This document shows positions 54,555 to 64,000 of a stretch of 64,000 nucleotides of DNA, piece by piece. The stretch is taken from NCBI GenBank assembly GCA_913060815.1, contig CAJXSZ010000006.1, forward strand, positions 103,195 through 167,194, in the 5' to 3' direction. Below the pieces are notes generated by a model. It ran no database searches, was not told the origin of the DNA, and saw only the letters and a list, made by a program, of their open reading frames with translations. The translations under genes were made by a program, and so were the position numbers. This DNA comes from an uncultured Sulfitobacter sp. (GTDB lineage: Bacteria > Pseudomonadota > Alphaproteobacteria > Rhodobacterales > Rhodobacteraceae). The first letter of the stretch is position 1; every line of letters starts with the position of its first letter.

Positions 54555-55370
54555 TTAGCGCAGGGCGAAAGGCGTCCACCGCATCCATGTGCCGCCTGTT
54601 TGAACCCCATGCGCGCCAGCGCGGCGTTTAAAACGGTCGATGTTGGGGCGCGTTTCAGGCCCCAGATCAAGCGTAGTAATGCCGCGCGCGGCCAGCATGT
54701 TTATCGCCTGCCACAACAAGAGATTATGCGCATGATGGCTGCGGCCCGCATCGGTGGTGTGGCCGATGTGATAGGTGGCGCGATTGCCATGGGTGAGAAA
54801 CAGCATATGGGCGACCTCATATCCACGCAGAATTGCGGTGAAGAGGTGGGTCTGTTCGGGCGCGACGCGTGCGAAGGCGGCGGTGAGGGCAGTGGGCCAA
54901 TTCTGGTAGCGGCGGGCGCGGGATTGCTCCGCCTCCAGCGTCAGCAAGCGATGATCGGGGGTGAGGGCGCGGTGCAGGATGCGCATATCGGCCCGTTCCG
55001 CCTGTCCTAATTGGTGCCGCCAGTTTTGATGCAGGGCGGCGCGACGGGTATCATCGTCGCCACGCAGATCGATTTGTAGAAGCATGCGCGGTGCGGCAAC
55101 TCGTAAGGCGCGGGGCATTGGCGCGGGTGTCTCGGGAGAGAGGATAAGCAGGCGGCGATGCAGACCAGCATGAGCCAGTTGCGCGCCCAAGTCAGGCGGC
55201 GGCACGGCACGCGGCAGCATCAGCACAGGCACGCCCATGATACGGCGATTCAGAAGCGTGAGGCCCGAGGGCAGGGTGACAGTATGCTCGCCGCACAAAA
55301 GCAAAGCGGCGGCAAAGCTGCGGTCTTGCATCAAGGCGTGATCGGATGGTGGGAGCGGGGCGTCAAACAT
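54555..55370 (-). CDS. GNAT/FemAB-like acyltransferase
   Basis: A 271-residue protein with a GNAT-like C-terminal half. The segment AILRGYEVAHMLFLTHGNRATYHIGHT, followed by HAHNLLLWQAINMLAARGITTLDLGPE and the closing RFKRRAGAH, matches the FemAB/GNAT group that acylates peptidoglycan or small amines. The N-terminal part is basic and less conserved. The substrate is unknown. It is convergent with uup. Confidence 0.68.
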   Translation of the reverse strand: MFDAPLPPSDHALMQDRSFAAALLLCGEHTVTLPSGLTLLNRRIMGVPVLMLPRAVPPPDLGAQLAHAGLHRRLLILSPETPAPMPRALRVAAPRMLLQIDLRGDDDTRRAALHQNWRHQLGQAERADMRILHRALTPDHRLLTLEAEQSRARRYQNWPTALTAAFARVAPEQTHLFTAILRGYEVAHMLFLTHGNRATYHIGHTTDAGRSHHAHNLLLWQAINMLAARGITTLDLGPETRPNIDRFKRRAGAHGVQTGGTWMRWTPFALR

Positions 55371-55424
55371 CTCCGCAGCCTACGGGCGGTTGGTTAAGGG
55401 GGGCTTAACCCAGCCCCCCCAAGC

Positions 55425-56675
55425 CTAACCCAGCTGTATCAGCGCGTGGCGTTTCTTGCCCGCCGAGAGTTTGATCGGGCTGGCAAGTGCGCCTGCGTCG
55501 ATCATCATGCCGGCGTCTGTGAGCGGTTCGTCGTTGATCTTGGCCCCGTTCTCGGAAATGAGGCGCTTTGCCTCCTTGCCCGATCCTGCGAGGCCCGATT
55601 TCACGATGAGCTGTACAATGGAGATGCCATCACCCAAGTCGTCAGCTGTGAGCGTCAGGGTTGGCAGGTCGTCGCCAACGCCGCCTTTCTCAAATACCTC
55701 GCGTGCGGTGGCTTCGGCCGCCTTCGCCGCTTCCGTGCCGTGCAACAGCGCTGTGACCTCATTGGCCAGCGTGACTTTGGCTTCGTTGATCTCGGAGCCT
55801 TCCAGCGCGCCAAGGCGGTCGCATTCCTCCACGGGGAACTCGGTGTAGAGCTTGAGGAATTTGCCCACATCGGCGTCGGTGGTGTTGCGCCAGAATTGCC
55901 AGAACTCGTAAGGCGACAGCATATCTGGATTGAGCCAGATGGCCCCCGATTGGCTTTTGCCCATCTTCTTGCCGTCAGAAGTGGTCAGCAGGGGTGACGT
56001 GAGGCCGTAGACCTCTCCGTCAATGACGCGGCGTGTAAGGTCGATTCCGTTAACGATATTACCCCATTGATCCGAGCCGCCCATTTGCAGCACACAGCCG
56101 TAGCGGCGGTGAAGCTCCATGAAGTCATAGGCCTGCAGGATCATATAGTTGAACTCGAGAAAGCTGAGCGATTGCTCGCGGTCCAGCCGTGATTTGACGC
56201 TTTCAAACGCCAGCATGCGGTTGATGGAGAAGTGGCGGCCGATGTCGCGCAGGAAATCGAGGTAGTTCAACTCGTCCAGCCATTCGGCGTTGTTGATCAT
56301 CAACGCGTCCGTCTCGCCGTCGCCGTAGCTGAGGTAGGCGCTAAACACCTTCTTGATGCCCGCGATATTCTCGTCAATCTGCTCGGGGCCGAGCAGGGGA
56401 CGCTCGTCCGCGCGGAAGGAGGGATCGCCCACCTTGGTCGTCCCACCGCCCATCAGGGTGATCGGCTTATGTCCCGTTTTTTGCAACCAGCGCAGCATCA
56501 TGATCTGGATGAGCGAGCCTACGTGCAGGGATTTGGCCGTGGCGTCGAACCCGATATAGCCTGGCTGTGCACCCTTCATTAGCGCCTCGTCGAGGCCTTT
56601 ATAGTCCGTGCAATCGGCGAGAAAGCCGCGCTCCATCATCACGGTGACGAATTCGGATTTGGGGTGGTAGGTCAT
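55425..56675 (-). CDS. tyrS: Tyrosyl-tRNA synthetase
   Basis: A 416-residue class I synthetase. The HIGH-like motif is [13 protein letters not shown], the tyrosine site is in [37 protein letters not shown], the KMSKS equivalent is [15 protein letters not shown], and a C-terminal S4 domain begins near 350 ([21 protein letters not shown]). Length is typical. It is divergent from anmK. Confidence 0.95.
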   Translation of the reverse strand: MTYHPKSEFVTVMMERGFLADCTDYKGLDEALMKGAQPGYIGFDATAKSLHVGSLIQIMMLRWLQKTGHKPITLMGGGTTKVGDPSFRADERPLLGPEQIDENIAGIKKVFSAYLSYGDGETDALMINNAEWLDELNYLDFLRDIGRHFSINRMLAFESVKSRLDREQSLSFLEFNYMILQAYDFMELHRRYGCVLQMGGSDQWGNIVNGIDLTRRVIDGEVYGLTSPLLTTSDGKKMGKSQSGAIWLNPDMLSPYEFWQFWRNTTDADVGKFLKLYTEFPVEECDRLGALEGSEINEAKVTLANEVTALLHGTEAAKAAEATAREVFEKGGVGDDLPTLTLTADDLGDGISIVQLIVKSGLAGSGKEAKRLISENGAKINDEPLTDAGMMIDAGALASPIKLSAGKKRHALIQLG

Positions 56676-56741
56676 GGCGCTTGCCCTCGGGTTGAATTGC
56701 AGGGCATCTATAGGACGGGCAGGGGCAAAGGAAAAGAGACG

Positions 56742-57845
56742 ATGAACAGGGCGATACCGAAGACGGGTGTGGTGACGGCTGCGGGTGGGATGTCGGGCAC
56801 GTCGCTCGACGGTGTAGACGTGGCGGTGCTGCGCACGGACGGGCGTGACATCGAGGGTTTTGGCCGATCCGCCTTTCGCGACTATAGCGCCGACGAGCGT
56901 GCGGTTATTGCGTCTGCATTGGGGCTTTGGTCAGGCGATACTGTTGATGCAGCGACCGATGTGGTCGAGGCCGCGCATCTGGAGATTTTGCGTGATTTTG
57001 CTGATGTGGATCTGATTGGATTTCACGGGCAGACCTTGGCCCATGCGCCGCGCATGCAGGGCACATTGCAGGTGGGCAACGGAGCCATGCTGGCCGCCGA
57101 GCTGGGCGTGCCTGTGGTCTGGGATTTTCGCACGTCGGATGTGGAGATGGGCGGCGAGGGGGCGCCTTTGGCCCCTTTTTTCCATCATGCCTGTGCGCGG
57201 TATATCGGGGCGGAGGGGCCAGTAGCTTTCCTTAATCTAGGCGGTGTGGGTAACATCACATGGGTGGACCCGAGTGTGGCTGAGCCGCAGATGGAGGGCG
57301 CGCTGCTTGCGTTTGACACGGGGCCTGCCAATGCACCTGTGAACGATCTGATGCAGGCGCGGCGGGGGCTTCCTTATGACAAAGATGGTGCATTGGCACG
57401 CGGGGGGACGGTCGAGACGGGCGCGCTTGAGCTGTTTTTGGCGGAGCCGTATTTCGCGCGTATGCCGCCCAAATCGCTGGACCGGAATGATTTTGCGGAG
57501 ATGGTGGCGCTTGTACGGGAGCTTAGCGATGCGGATGCCGCCGCAACTTTGACGGCCATGTGTGCCGCAGGCGTGGCCGAGGCGATGCAGCATTGCCCAA
57601 GCCCGCCGTCCCGTGTGCTGGTCACAGGGGGCGGGCGGCGCAATCCTGTGCTGATGCAAATGCTGGCGGTCTCGCTTGATTGTCCTGTGGCGCCTGTCGA
57701 GGATGTGGGGCTGGACGGTGATATGCTGGAGGCGCAGGCCTTTGCCTATCTGGCAGTTCGTGTGGCGCGGGGCTTGCCCACCAGCTGTGTGAGCACCACA
57801 GGCGTGCGCGCAGCAGTGGGCGGTGGCATAGTGAGCGTGCCCTGA
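56742..57845 (+). CDS. anmK: Anhydro-N-acetylmuramic acid kinase
   Basis: A 367-residue ASKHA-fold kinase that phosphorylates anhydro-MurNAc in peptidoglycan recycling. Motifs: [15 protein letters not shown] (phosphate 1), [41 protein letters not shown] and [14 protein letters not shown]. The ATG at 56742 is preferred because a frame to 56664 overlaps tyrS. nagZ is elsewhere in the window, so a second recycling step is present. Confidence 0.93.
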   Translation: MNRAIPKTGVVTAAGGMSGTSLDGVDVAVLRTDGRDIEGFGRSAFRDYSADERAVIASALGLWSGDTVDAATDVVEAAHLEILRDFADVDLIGFHGQTLAHAPRMQGTLQVGNGAMLAAELGVPVVWDFRTSDVEMGGEGAPLAPFFHHACARYIGAEGPVAFLNLGGVGNITWVDPSVAEPQMEGALLAFDTGPANAPVNDLMQARRGLPYDKDGALARGGTVETGALELFLAEPYFARMPPKSLDRNDFAEMVALVRELSDADAAATLTAMCAAGVAEAMQHCPSPPSRVLVTGGGRRNPVLMQMLAVSLDCPVAPVEDVGLDGDMLEAQAFAYLAVRVARGLPTSCVSTTGVRAAVGGGIVSVP

Positions 57846-57929
57846 GGGCATTCGGGTGCGACATGATGTGCAGGTACGGAACGCGGCGGAAGCGGTCGCG
57901 TTAGCCTGTATATCAAAAGGAGCACTAAG

Positions 57930-58409
57930 GTGAGCAACGAGCACAATAGATTTTGGGAAATCCTCGACGAGGTCGAGATTTGCATGGTGACCACAGCCGA
58001 CAAAGGCGCGATGCGCGCGCGGCCCATGGCGGCTTATATCGACACGCAGGCCCGCAGCATTCAATTCGTGACTGATGGCGACAGCGCGAAGCTGATGGAG
58101 ATTAATGCGGATAACGACATCTGCCTGTCCTTCGCGGATGCGGGAAAGATGCTGTTTGCATCCGTTACGGGCAAAGCCACGGTGAGCCGGAACCGTGCGC
58201 TTATCCACAAGATGTGGGGACCATATTGCGACGTCTTCTTTGGCGGTGATCCTGCGAATGCGGATGTTGCCGTGATCGAGGTGCATCCCGACTTCGCGGA
58301 ATACTGGGACAATGACAGTAACGCCGTTGGTATGGCGGTGGAATTGGCGCGGGCCTATTTTACCGACGACGGGCCCGATCTGGGGGCCAATGCAAAACTG
58401 GAAATGTAA
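57930..58409 (+). CDS. FMN-binding pyridoxamine-oxidase-like protein
   Basis: A 159-residue split-barrel flavoprotein of the general-stress/PPOX family. Features: VEICMVTTADKGAMRARPMA near 13-32, IQFVTDGDSAKLMEI near 46-60, and FASVTGKATVSRNR near 72-85. It may bind FMN or a haem-related cofactor and is not the true PdxH. Start is GTG with AAAGGAG upstream. A terminator follows. Confidence 0.85.
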   Translation: MSNEHNRFWEILDEVEICMVTTADKGAMRARPMAAYIDTQARSIQFVTDGDSAKLMEINADNDICLSFADAGKMLFASVTGKATVSRNRALIHKMWGPYCDVFFGGDPANADVAVIEVHPDFAEYWDNDSNAVGMAVELARAYFTDDGPDLGANAKLEM

Positions 58410-58415
58410 GAGAGC

Positions 58416-58446
58416 GCGGCGTCCCACAGGGGCGCCGTCTTTTTTA
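58416..58446 (+). terminator. Intrinsic terminator after the FMN-binding protein gene
   Basis: A nine-pair stem (58417-58425 with 58429-58437, one G-U pair) with loop ACA and six T residues. Its T-run overlaps the stop codon of the convergent GNAT gene. Confidence 0.85.
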
Positions 58447-58980
58447 GGTCTGAAGCGATTTCTCGAAGAACAGCAGATGCGGCAGCATATCGGAAGGAAT
58501 CTCCTGATAGGGGCCACGGGGAGTAAATCCCATACGTAGATAGAGCGCGCGGGCGGCCGTGAGGCTGGTCGAGGTGTCGAGCAGCACGCGCGCGAACCCG
58601 TCATTCTGAGCTTGTGCCAAAACAGCCTCCATAAGCGCATAGGCGATGCCGTGGCCGCGCGCGTGGGGACTAACGAACAGGCGCTTCACCTCCGCGCTGC
58701 GGGCATCAAGCGCGTGTGACATCACGCAGCCTGCGGGCGCGCCGTCCAGCGTAGCAAGCAGGATAGCACCGCTGGGGCGTGCGTGGGCCGTGGCAAGCCC
58801 ATCCATGAGCGCGGTGTACTTCGGGACGGGATAGAATGTACGCGTGATTTGGGCGTCAACCGGACTGACTTTCATCAATTCTGAGCGATAATCCCAACAC
58901 AGCGCGCGCACCGCGTCGAGTGTTTCATCAGTAGTGGCTTGAGCAATCTCCAAACCGCCGCTGTCAACTTTTTCTGACAT
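58444..58980 (-). CDS. GNAT N-acetyltransferase
   Basis: A 178-residue acetyl-CoA-dependent N-acetyltransferase. The pyrophosphate loop VSPHARGHGIAYALMEAVL, and the preceding VKRLF strand, are diagnostic. The substrate is unknown. The ATG at 58980 (MSEKVDSGGLEIAQAT) is preferred over one 45 bases earlier, though its ribosome site is weak. It is divergent from the PRC-barrel gene. Confidence 0.8.
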   Translation of the reverse strand: MSEKVDSGGLEIAQATTDETLDAVRALCWDYRSELMKVSPVDAQITRTFYPVPKYTALMDGLATAHARPSGAILLATLDGAPAGCVMSHALDARSAEVKRLFVSPHARGHGIAYALMEAVLAQAQNDGFARVLLDTSTSLTAARALYLRMGFTPRGPYQEIPSDMLPHLLFFEKSLQT

Positions 58981-59043
58981 TTTTGTGAACCAATCTTCGA
59001 GTCTCCCGTTGTCTACACGAAGCAATTAGAGAGGAGAACAGTA

Positions 59044-59466
59044 ATGAAACTGACATCAGTTCTAAGCACAACCGCCCTTATCGCAGCCCTTGGTGGCACG
59101 GCTTTTGCCGAGACCCAGATGAGCGATGATAATCTCATCCGCACACGCGATATCACAGGTGGTAATATCTATTCTCTTGCGGCTGCAGACACCATGTGGA
59201 GCAGCACAAGCACCTACGACAGCGTAGGCGATAACTGGAACAACATCGGCGAAATCGAGGACATTATTCTGTCCAAGGACGGGCAAGTGGTCGGCATCGT
59301 GGCCGAGGTCGGCGGTTTTCTCGATATCGGTGACAAGCATGTGATGATCCCCGTGAGCGACATGCGCCTGACAGCCGTGGACGACAAGACATACGGTTAT
59401 GTGACTAACCTCACCGAGGAGCAGCTCGAAGAGTTGCCATCTGTTGACGAGGCAGCCTGGAACTAA
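59044..59466 (+). CDS. Secreted PRC-barrel domain protein
   Basis: A 140-residue protein with a Sec signal peptide (about 1-22, ending AFA). The mature part carries a PRC-barrel-like domain (NNIGEIEDIILSKDGQVVGIVAEVGGFLDIGDKHVMIPVSDMRL). Such domains occur in 16S rRNA processing proteins and photosynthetic reaction-centre H subunits, but the secreted short forms have unknown roles. GAGAGGAGAACAGTA precedes the ATG. Confidence 0.82.
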   Translation: MKLTSVLSTTALIAALGGTAFAETQMSDDNLIRTRDITGGNIYSLAAADTMWSSTSTYDSVGDNWNNIGEIEDIILSKDGQVVGIVAEVGGFLDIGDKHVMIPVSDMRLTAVDDKTYGYVTNLTEEQLEELPSVDEAAWN

Positions 59467-59486
59467 AGACTTCCGGTAGCCAGAAG

Positions 59487-59517
59487 AAAGGGGAGTGCCA
59501 TTGGCGCTCCCCTTTTT
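59487..59517 (+). terminator. Bidirectional intrinsic terminator between the PRC-barrel gene and eno
   Basis: A 13-pair stem with one G-U pair and a three-base loop. Five T residues follow on the plus strand; on the minus strand CTTTCTT follows, so it could also serve eno. Confidence 0.88.
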
Positions 59518-59542
59518 CGTGCTGCGATCTCTTCTCGTCTTC

Positions 59543-60829
<1,287 letters not shown>

Positions 60830-60871
60830 TTAGGGCAGGTCGATTGGGTTGCCCTCTCTTATCGCTGCTTG

Positions 60872-61762
60872 TCACAGTTTGGAAGGTGCAGCAGACCCTT
60901 TAAGACGGTGTTTGCGCTCACGCAGCACGGTATAGATGCCAGAGGCGACAATAATGCCGCCGCCCAACACAGTGAGCGCATCGGGGCGTTCGCCGAAAAA
61001 GGCGATTCCGATAATCATTGCAAAGATCAGGCGGGAGTAACGGAAAGGGGTGACAAAGCTCACTTCACCCACGCGCATGGCGGCGACGATGCCGTAGTAG
61101 GCAAAAACACCGATGCCAATTGCCGCCCCGATCAGCGACCATAGGCGTGTATCAAGCGGGGCGAGTGGTTGGTCCGTTAGCCACAGCATGGCGAATCCCG
61201 CTGGGACCAAGACAACAAAGCCCAGAAAACTCAGTTGCATGGACGACAGGGTTTGCGGAATTTTTCGGGTCGAGATGTCGCGCAGGGCAAGGCCAAAGAC
61301 GCCTCCCACGGCAAAGAGAGACAGGGGCGAGAAACCGTCGAGGCCGGGACGGATGATCATCAGGACACCCATAAAACCCACGCTGATCGCGGCCCAGCGG
61401 CGCCAACCGACCGCTTCCCCCAGAAACAGCGCCGCCCCAAGCGTGACGACCAGTGGTGTCGCCTGCAAAATGGCTGATGCTGTGGACAGCGGCGTGAAGA
61501 CGATGGCGGAGATAAAACACATGGTGCCAAAAATCTCGCCCACAGCGCGTAGCATGACAGGCGCGGTTAGCATCTCGCGCTCGAACAGGGCGCGGCCTTG
61601 CAAGAGCACCACCACCGCAAAGACCAATGCGCCGCCAGCGCCCAGCATCATCAGAATCTGTCCCACGGGCAGGGCATCGCCCATCAACTTGATAAAACTG
61701 TCTTCGATCGCGAAACCGAGCATCGCAAGCACCATCAGGGTCGCGCCGCGCAGATTGTCCAT
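60872..61762 (-). CDS. EamA/DMT-family transporter
   Basis: A 296-residue membrane protein with about ten hydrophobic helices arranged in two EamA repeats (about 5-140 and 150-285). The TPLSTASAILQATPLVVTLGAALFLGE segment ends the first repeat and TPFRYSRLIFAMIIGIAFFGE ends the second, with the typical Pro and Glu positions. Substrate is unknown. The ATG at 61762 starts at the first helix; the longer frame adds 75 hydrophilic residues without support. Confidence 0.85.
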   Translation of the reverse strand: MDNLRGATLMVLAMLGFAIEDSFIKLMGDALPVGQILMMLGAGGALVFAVVVLLQGRALFEREMLTAPVMLRAVGEIFGTMCFISAIVFTPLSTASAILQATPLVVTLGAALFLGEAVGWRRWAAISVGFMGVLMIIRPGLDGFSPLSLFAVGGVFGLALRDISTRKIPQTLSSMQLSFLGFVVLVPAGFAMLWLTDQPLAPLDTRLWSLIGAAIGIGVFAYYGIVAAMRVGEVSFVTPFRYSRLIFAMIIGIAFFGERPDALTVLGGGIIVASGIYTVLRERKHRLKGSAAPSKL

Positions 61763-61827
61763 GGGGGTATTTCCGTTCTTATGTAGACCGAGTGGTGCAA
61801 ATTTTACGCGGTTTGTGCAAGGGGGTG

Positions 61828-62520
61828 CTAGGGCTTGAGGCGGACTTCGCCATGGGCATCGGCGCGGTATTCCAGTTTCGGAATGGCCTGCATCAACTGA
61901 GACAGCTTTGCATGCCCGTAGGTGCGCGGATCGAAGTCTGGATGGGCTGCACGGATCGTCTGGCCGATGGCGCTGAGGCTGTACCATTCATCGGATGTGT
62001 CGATCTTGTTCATGGCGTTTTTGACAAGGCCAAGCGCCTCTTTGGGGTTGCGGGTCTGCGCCTTGCTTTCATCCGTATCACGGTCGAGGTTCTCTACCAG
62101 AATGAACCGGTTGTAGACATTGCGCAGGGCTGAGTTGGTCTTTTCCTCGCCGATGCCGATAACCTCAAGACCGTCCTCGCGCAGGCGGTTGACCAATGCG
62201 GTAAAATCACTGTCCGAGGAGACGATGACAAAACCGTTGAATTTACCTGAATGCAGGATGTCCATCGCGTCGATAACCAGCCCGATATCGCTGGCGTTCT
62301 TGCCGGTGGTGTTGGAGGTTTCCTGATGCGCAACCAGCCCCAATGCGTGAATGGGGTCTTTCCACGCCTTGAGATGCGGGTTCGACCAATCGCCGTAAAC
62401 CCGCCGCAAGGCAGGCTCTCCGATGGAGGCCACTTCGCGCATGATATTGGCGGCGTGTTTGGCCGGCACGTTGTCGGCGTCAATCAAGACGGCGAGCAGG
62501 GGGCGGTCGCGATCGGGCAT
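61828..62520 (-). CDS. NYN-domain protein with C-terminal OST-HTH/LOTUS domain
   Basis: A 230-residue protein. The N-terminal NYN (PIN-like) nuclease domain has its acidic residues in LLAVLIDADNVPAKHA near 8-23 and VIVSSDSDFTALVNRLREDG near 96-115. The C-terminal OST-HTH/LOTUS domain (about 163-228, with DEWYSLSAIGQTIRAAHPDFDPRTYGHAKLSQLM) binds RNA, including G-rich forms, in other proteins. A role in RNA turnover is expected by family. The ATG at 62520 is used; the long frame beyond is antisense to intergenic DNA and the helicase. Confidence 0.85.
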   Translation of the reverse strand: MPDRDRPLLAVLIDADNVPAKHAANIMREVASIGEPALRRVYGDWSNPHLKAWKDPIHALGLVAHQETSNTTGKNASDIGLVIDAMDILHSGKFNGFVIVSSDSDFTALVNRLREDGLEVIGIGEEKTNSALRNVYNRFILVENLDRDTDESKAQTRNPKEALGLVKNAMNKIDTSDEWYSLSAIGQTIRAAHPDFDPRTYGHAKLSQLMQAIPKLEYRADAHGEVRLKP

Positions 62521-62812
62521 GCAGCATCCTTTCAACTGGTGTTCGGGTGATAGGACGCCTTGCCCGTCTTTGCCAACCCCGTTGACATATCGCGCCGTAA
62601 GCCCCATGTGCTCCTCAGGGCGTGCCTTCTGCCGCGTGAGCAGGCGGCGGTTTATCCGCAGACGCAAGGCCCGACCTATTGTTCCCAAAATCACGCGTGG
62701 GGCAGACGCAACCGGACGCATCGGGGCATTTGGCCTTGCTGCGCGATCTGCTGTTGCGCACCACGACGATAGCGCACGGGCTGTGTCCTGTAGCGCGGAA
62801 TAGAGATGAAAT
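62521..62812. other. 292-base divergent region between the NYN-LOTUS and helicase genes
   Basis: No coding sequence is supported; frames crossing it are shadows. It must hold the two divergent promoters. TTGACATA at 62582-62589 is a candidate minus-35 element but no clear partner was found. Confidence 0.5.
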
Positions 62813-63952
62813 ATGAGCGATTTTGACATGATGGACCTGCCACGCGCGCTGGTCACACGATTGGCGGCGATGGGCCTCAAGGACCCGACACCGATCCAGA
62901 AGCAGGCCATTCCCCACGGGCTGAACGGCCGCGATGTGATGGGCCTTGCCCAGACGGGCACAGGCAAGACTGCCGCGTTCGGTATCCCGCTGATTGCGCG
63001 GATGCTGGAGATGGAGGGCCGTCCCAACCCCAAATCCGTACGCGGCCTCGTCTTGGCACCAACGCGTGAGCTGGCCACGCAGATCAGCGTGAACTTGCGC
63101 GGCTTTGCCGAGAGCACGCCCATTAAGGTAGCGATGGTTGTCGGCGGGCAGAACATCAACACCCAGATCAAGCGTTTGCACAGTGGCGTCGATATTCTGG
63201 TGGCGACACCGGGACGGTTGCTGGACCTGATGGACCGCCGCGCTGTGCGCCTTGATGAGGCGGCGTTTCTGGTTCTCGATGAGGCGGATCAGATGCTGGA
63301 CATGGGGTTCATCCATGATCTGCGCAAAATCTCCCAAGTCATCCCCAAGTCGCGCCAGACGTTCCTGTTCTCGGCTACGATGCCCAAGCTGATGAACGAG
63401 ATTGCGAACAGCTATTTGCAGTCTCCGATCCGCATCGAAGTCTCGCCTCCTGGTAAGGCGGCGGATAAGGTGACCCAAGAGGTGCATTTCATCGCCAAGG
63501 CGGAGAAGAAGGCGCTGCTCATTGAATTGCTCGAAGAGCATAAGGGCGAGCGGGCGCTTGTCTTTGGCCGCACCAAGCACGGCTGTGAAAAGCTGATGAA
63601 GGATTTGGTGAAGGCGGGTTTTGACGCCGCCTCCATCCACGGCAACAAATCGCAAGGTCAGCGCGACCGTGCCATTGAGGGCTTCAAAAAGGGCGATATC
63701 ACTGTGCTGGTGGCCACGGATGTGGCGGCACGCGGTCTCGATATTCCCGACGTGAAACACGTCTACAACTACGAGCTGCCCAATGTGCCTGACAATTATG
63801 TGCACCGCATTGGTCGCACCGCGCGTGCGGGCAAGGACGGGGCGGCGATTGCATTCTGTGCGCCCGACGAGATGGGCGAATTCATCGATATCCAGAAAGT
63901 CATGGGCATCCGTATCCCCGTTGCCTCTGGCCGCGTGTGGGAAAGCCACGAG
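62813..63952 (+). CDS. DEAD-box RNA helicase, 3' truncated at the contig end
   Basis: The first 380 residues of a DEAD-box helicase. All core motifs are in order: Q (PTPIQKQAI), I (AQTGTGKT), Ia (APTRELA), GG, Ib (TPGR), II (DEAD), III (SAT), IV (ALVFGRTK), V (ATDVAARGLDIP) and VI (HRIGRTARAG). The C-terminal tail that distinguishes RhlE from other family members is missing. The frame runs on from 63953 into adapter sequence and encodes an artificial end. The start is ATG 62813 (MSDFDMMDLP). Confidence 0.92.
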
Positions 63953-64000
63953 CTGTCTCTTATACACATCTCCGAGCCCACGAGACAGGCAGAAATCTCG
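63953..64000. other. Illumina Nextera adapter contamination (not genomic)
   Basis: The last 48 bases equal the Nextera read-through adapter: the 19-base mosaic-end sequence beginning CTGTCTCTTATACACATCT, the CCGAGCCCACGAGAC linker, an eight-base AGGCAGAA index and the first six bases (ATCTCG) of the P7 flank. Genomic sequence therefore ends at about 63952. Confidence 0.97.

Noticed and set aside
55389..55424. G/C-rich palindrome after tyrS
   Set aside because: A seven-pair stem GGTTAAG/CTTAACC is present but has no U-run on the minus strand, so I do not call it a terminator.
62615..63967. 450-codon minus-strand frame opposite the helicase
   Set aside because: It lies antisense to clear DEAD-box motifs and begins inside the adapter, so it is a shadow.

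Overview
The window is a stretch of chromosome from an alphaproteobacterium, most likely a marine Rhodobacteraceae member (Roseobacter group). The reasons are a high-GC codon style, a one-base ppiD-trpE junction, the DUF177-rpmF-plsX-fabH-ihfA-merR block, the argS-SPOR-nagZ-scpA-scpB block, a coenzyme-B12-dependent class II ribonucleotide reductase as the RNR seen here, and long two-domain dCTP deaminase, ErpA, NDUFAF6-like and ornithine-lipid OlsB homologues. Taxonomy is inferred from gene content only; no marker search was run.

Layout. 1-8.0 kb is mainly minus strand: a periplasmic thioredoxin with a CcdA-like reductant exporter, ppiD-trpE, an aminotransferase, gpt, a LysE exporter and fabI. 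8.1-10 kb (plus): pdxH, a double cold-shock protein, a Tat-exported DUF192 protein and tRNA-Pro(UGG). 10.5-14.4 kb: nrdJ behind a probable NrdR box. 14.4-16.6 kb: a strongly structured untranslated region ending in an intrinsic terminator, a small YqaA-like membrane protein and a large unknown protein. 16.6-19.4 kb (minus): ECF sigma factor, then a phospho-lyase/kinase pair that resembles the hydroxylysine or ethanolamine degradation enzymes. 19.7-23.8 kb: EF-hand protein, non-pyrrolysine MttB homologue, small outer-membrane barrel, aminotransferase. 24-29.6 kb (plus): cysS (with a compositionally foreign 3' third), cimA, and an overlapping hydrolase/methyltransferase/NDUFAF6-like chain. 29.7-33.7 kb: MFS transporter, then cobK-alkA-esterase overlapping by ATGA junctions, then an HNH nuclease. 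33.8-36 kb: an Lrp regulator divergent from a ThDP enzyme with a palindromic operator candidate between. 36-45.2 kb: xthA, erpA, dgt, a reduced SDR-like protein, argS, SPOR protein, nagZ, scpA, scpB and a small basic protein. 45.3-51.4 kb (minus): dCTP deaminase, tRNA-Pro(GGG), merR, ihfA, fabH, plsX, rpmF, DUF177. 51.4-58.4 kb: bamE, olsB, uup, a GNAT/FemAB-like protein, tyrS, anmK, an FMN-binding PPOX protein. 58.4-64 kb: GNAT, PRC-barrel protein, eno, EamA transporter, NYN-LOTUS protein and a truncated DEAD-box helicase.

Themes. Phospholipid/fatty-acid synthesis (plsX, fabH, fabI, olsB), translation (two tRNA-Pro genes, three aminoacyl-tRNA synthetases, rpmF), peptidoglycan recycling (nagZ, anmK), chromosome condensation (scpAB, ihfA) and nucleotide metabolism (nrdJ, dgt, dcd, gpt) dominate. 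Cobalamin recurs: nrdJ needs it, cobK makes it, and the MttB homologue normally works with a corrinoid protein.

The last 48 bases are not genomic. They are an Illumina Nextera transposase adapter with index, fused to the helicase gene, so the contig really ends at about 63952. I saw no insertion sequence, prophage, CRISPR array or replication origin. The best candidates for something undescribed are the structured RNA at 14451-14641 and the mosaic cysS gene.
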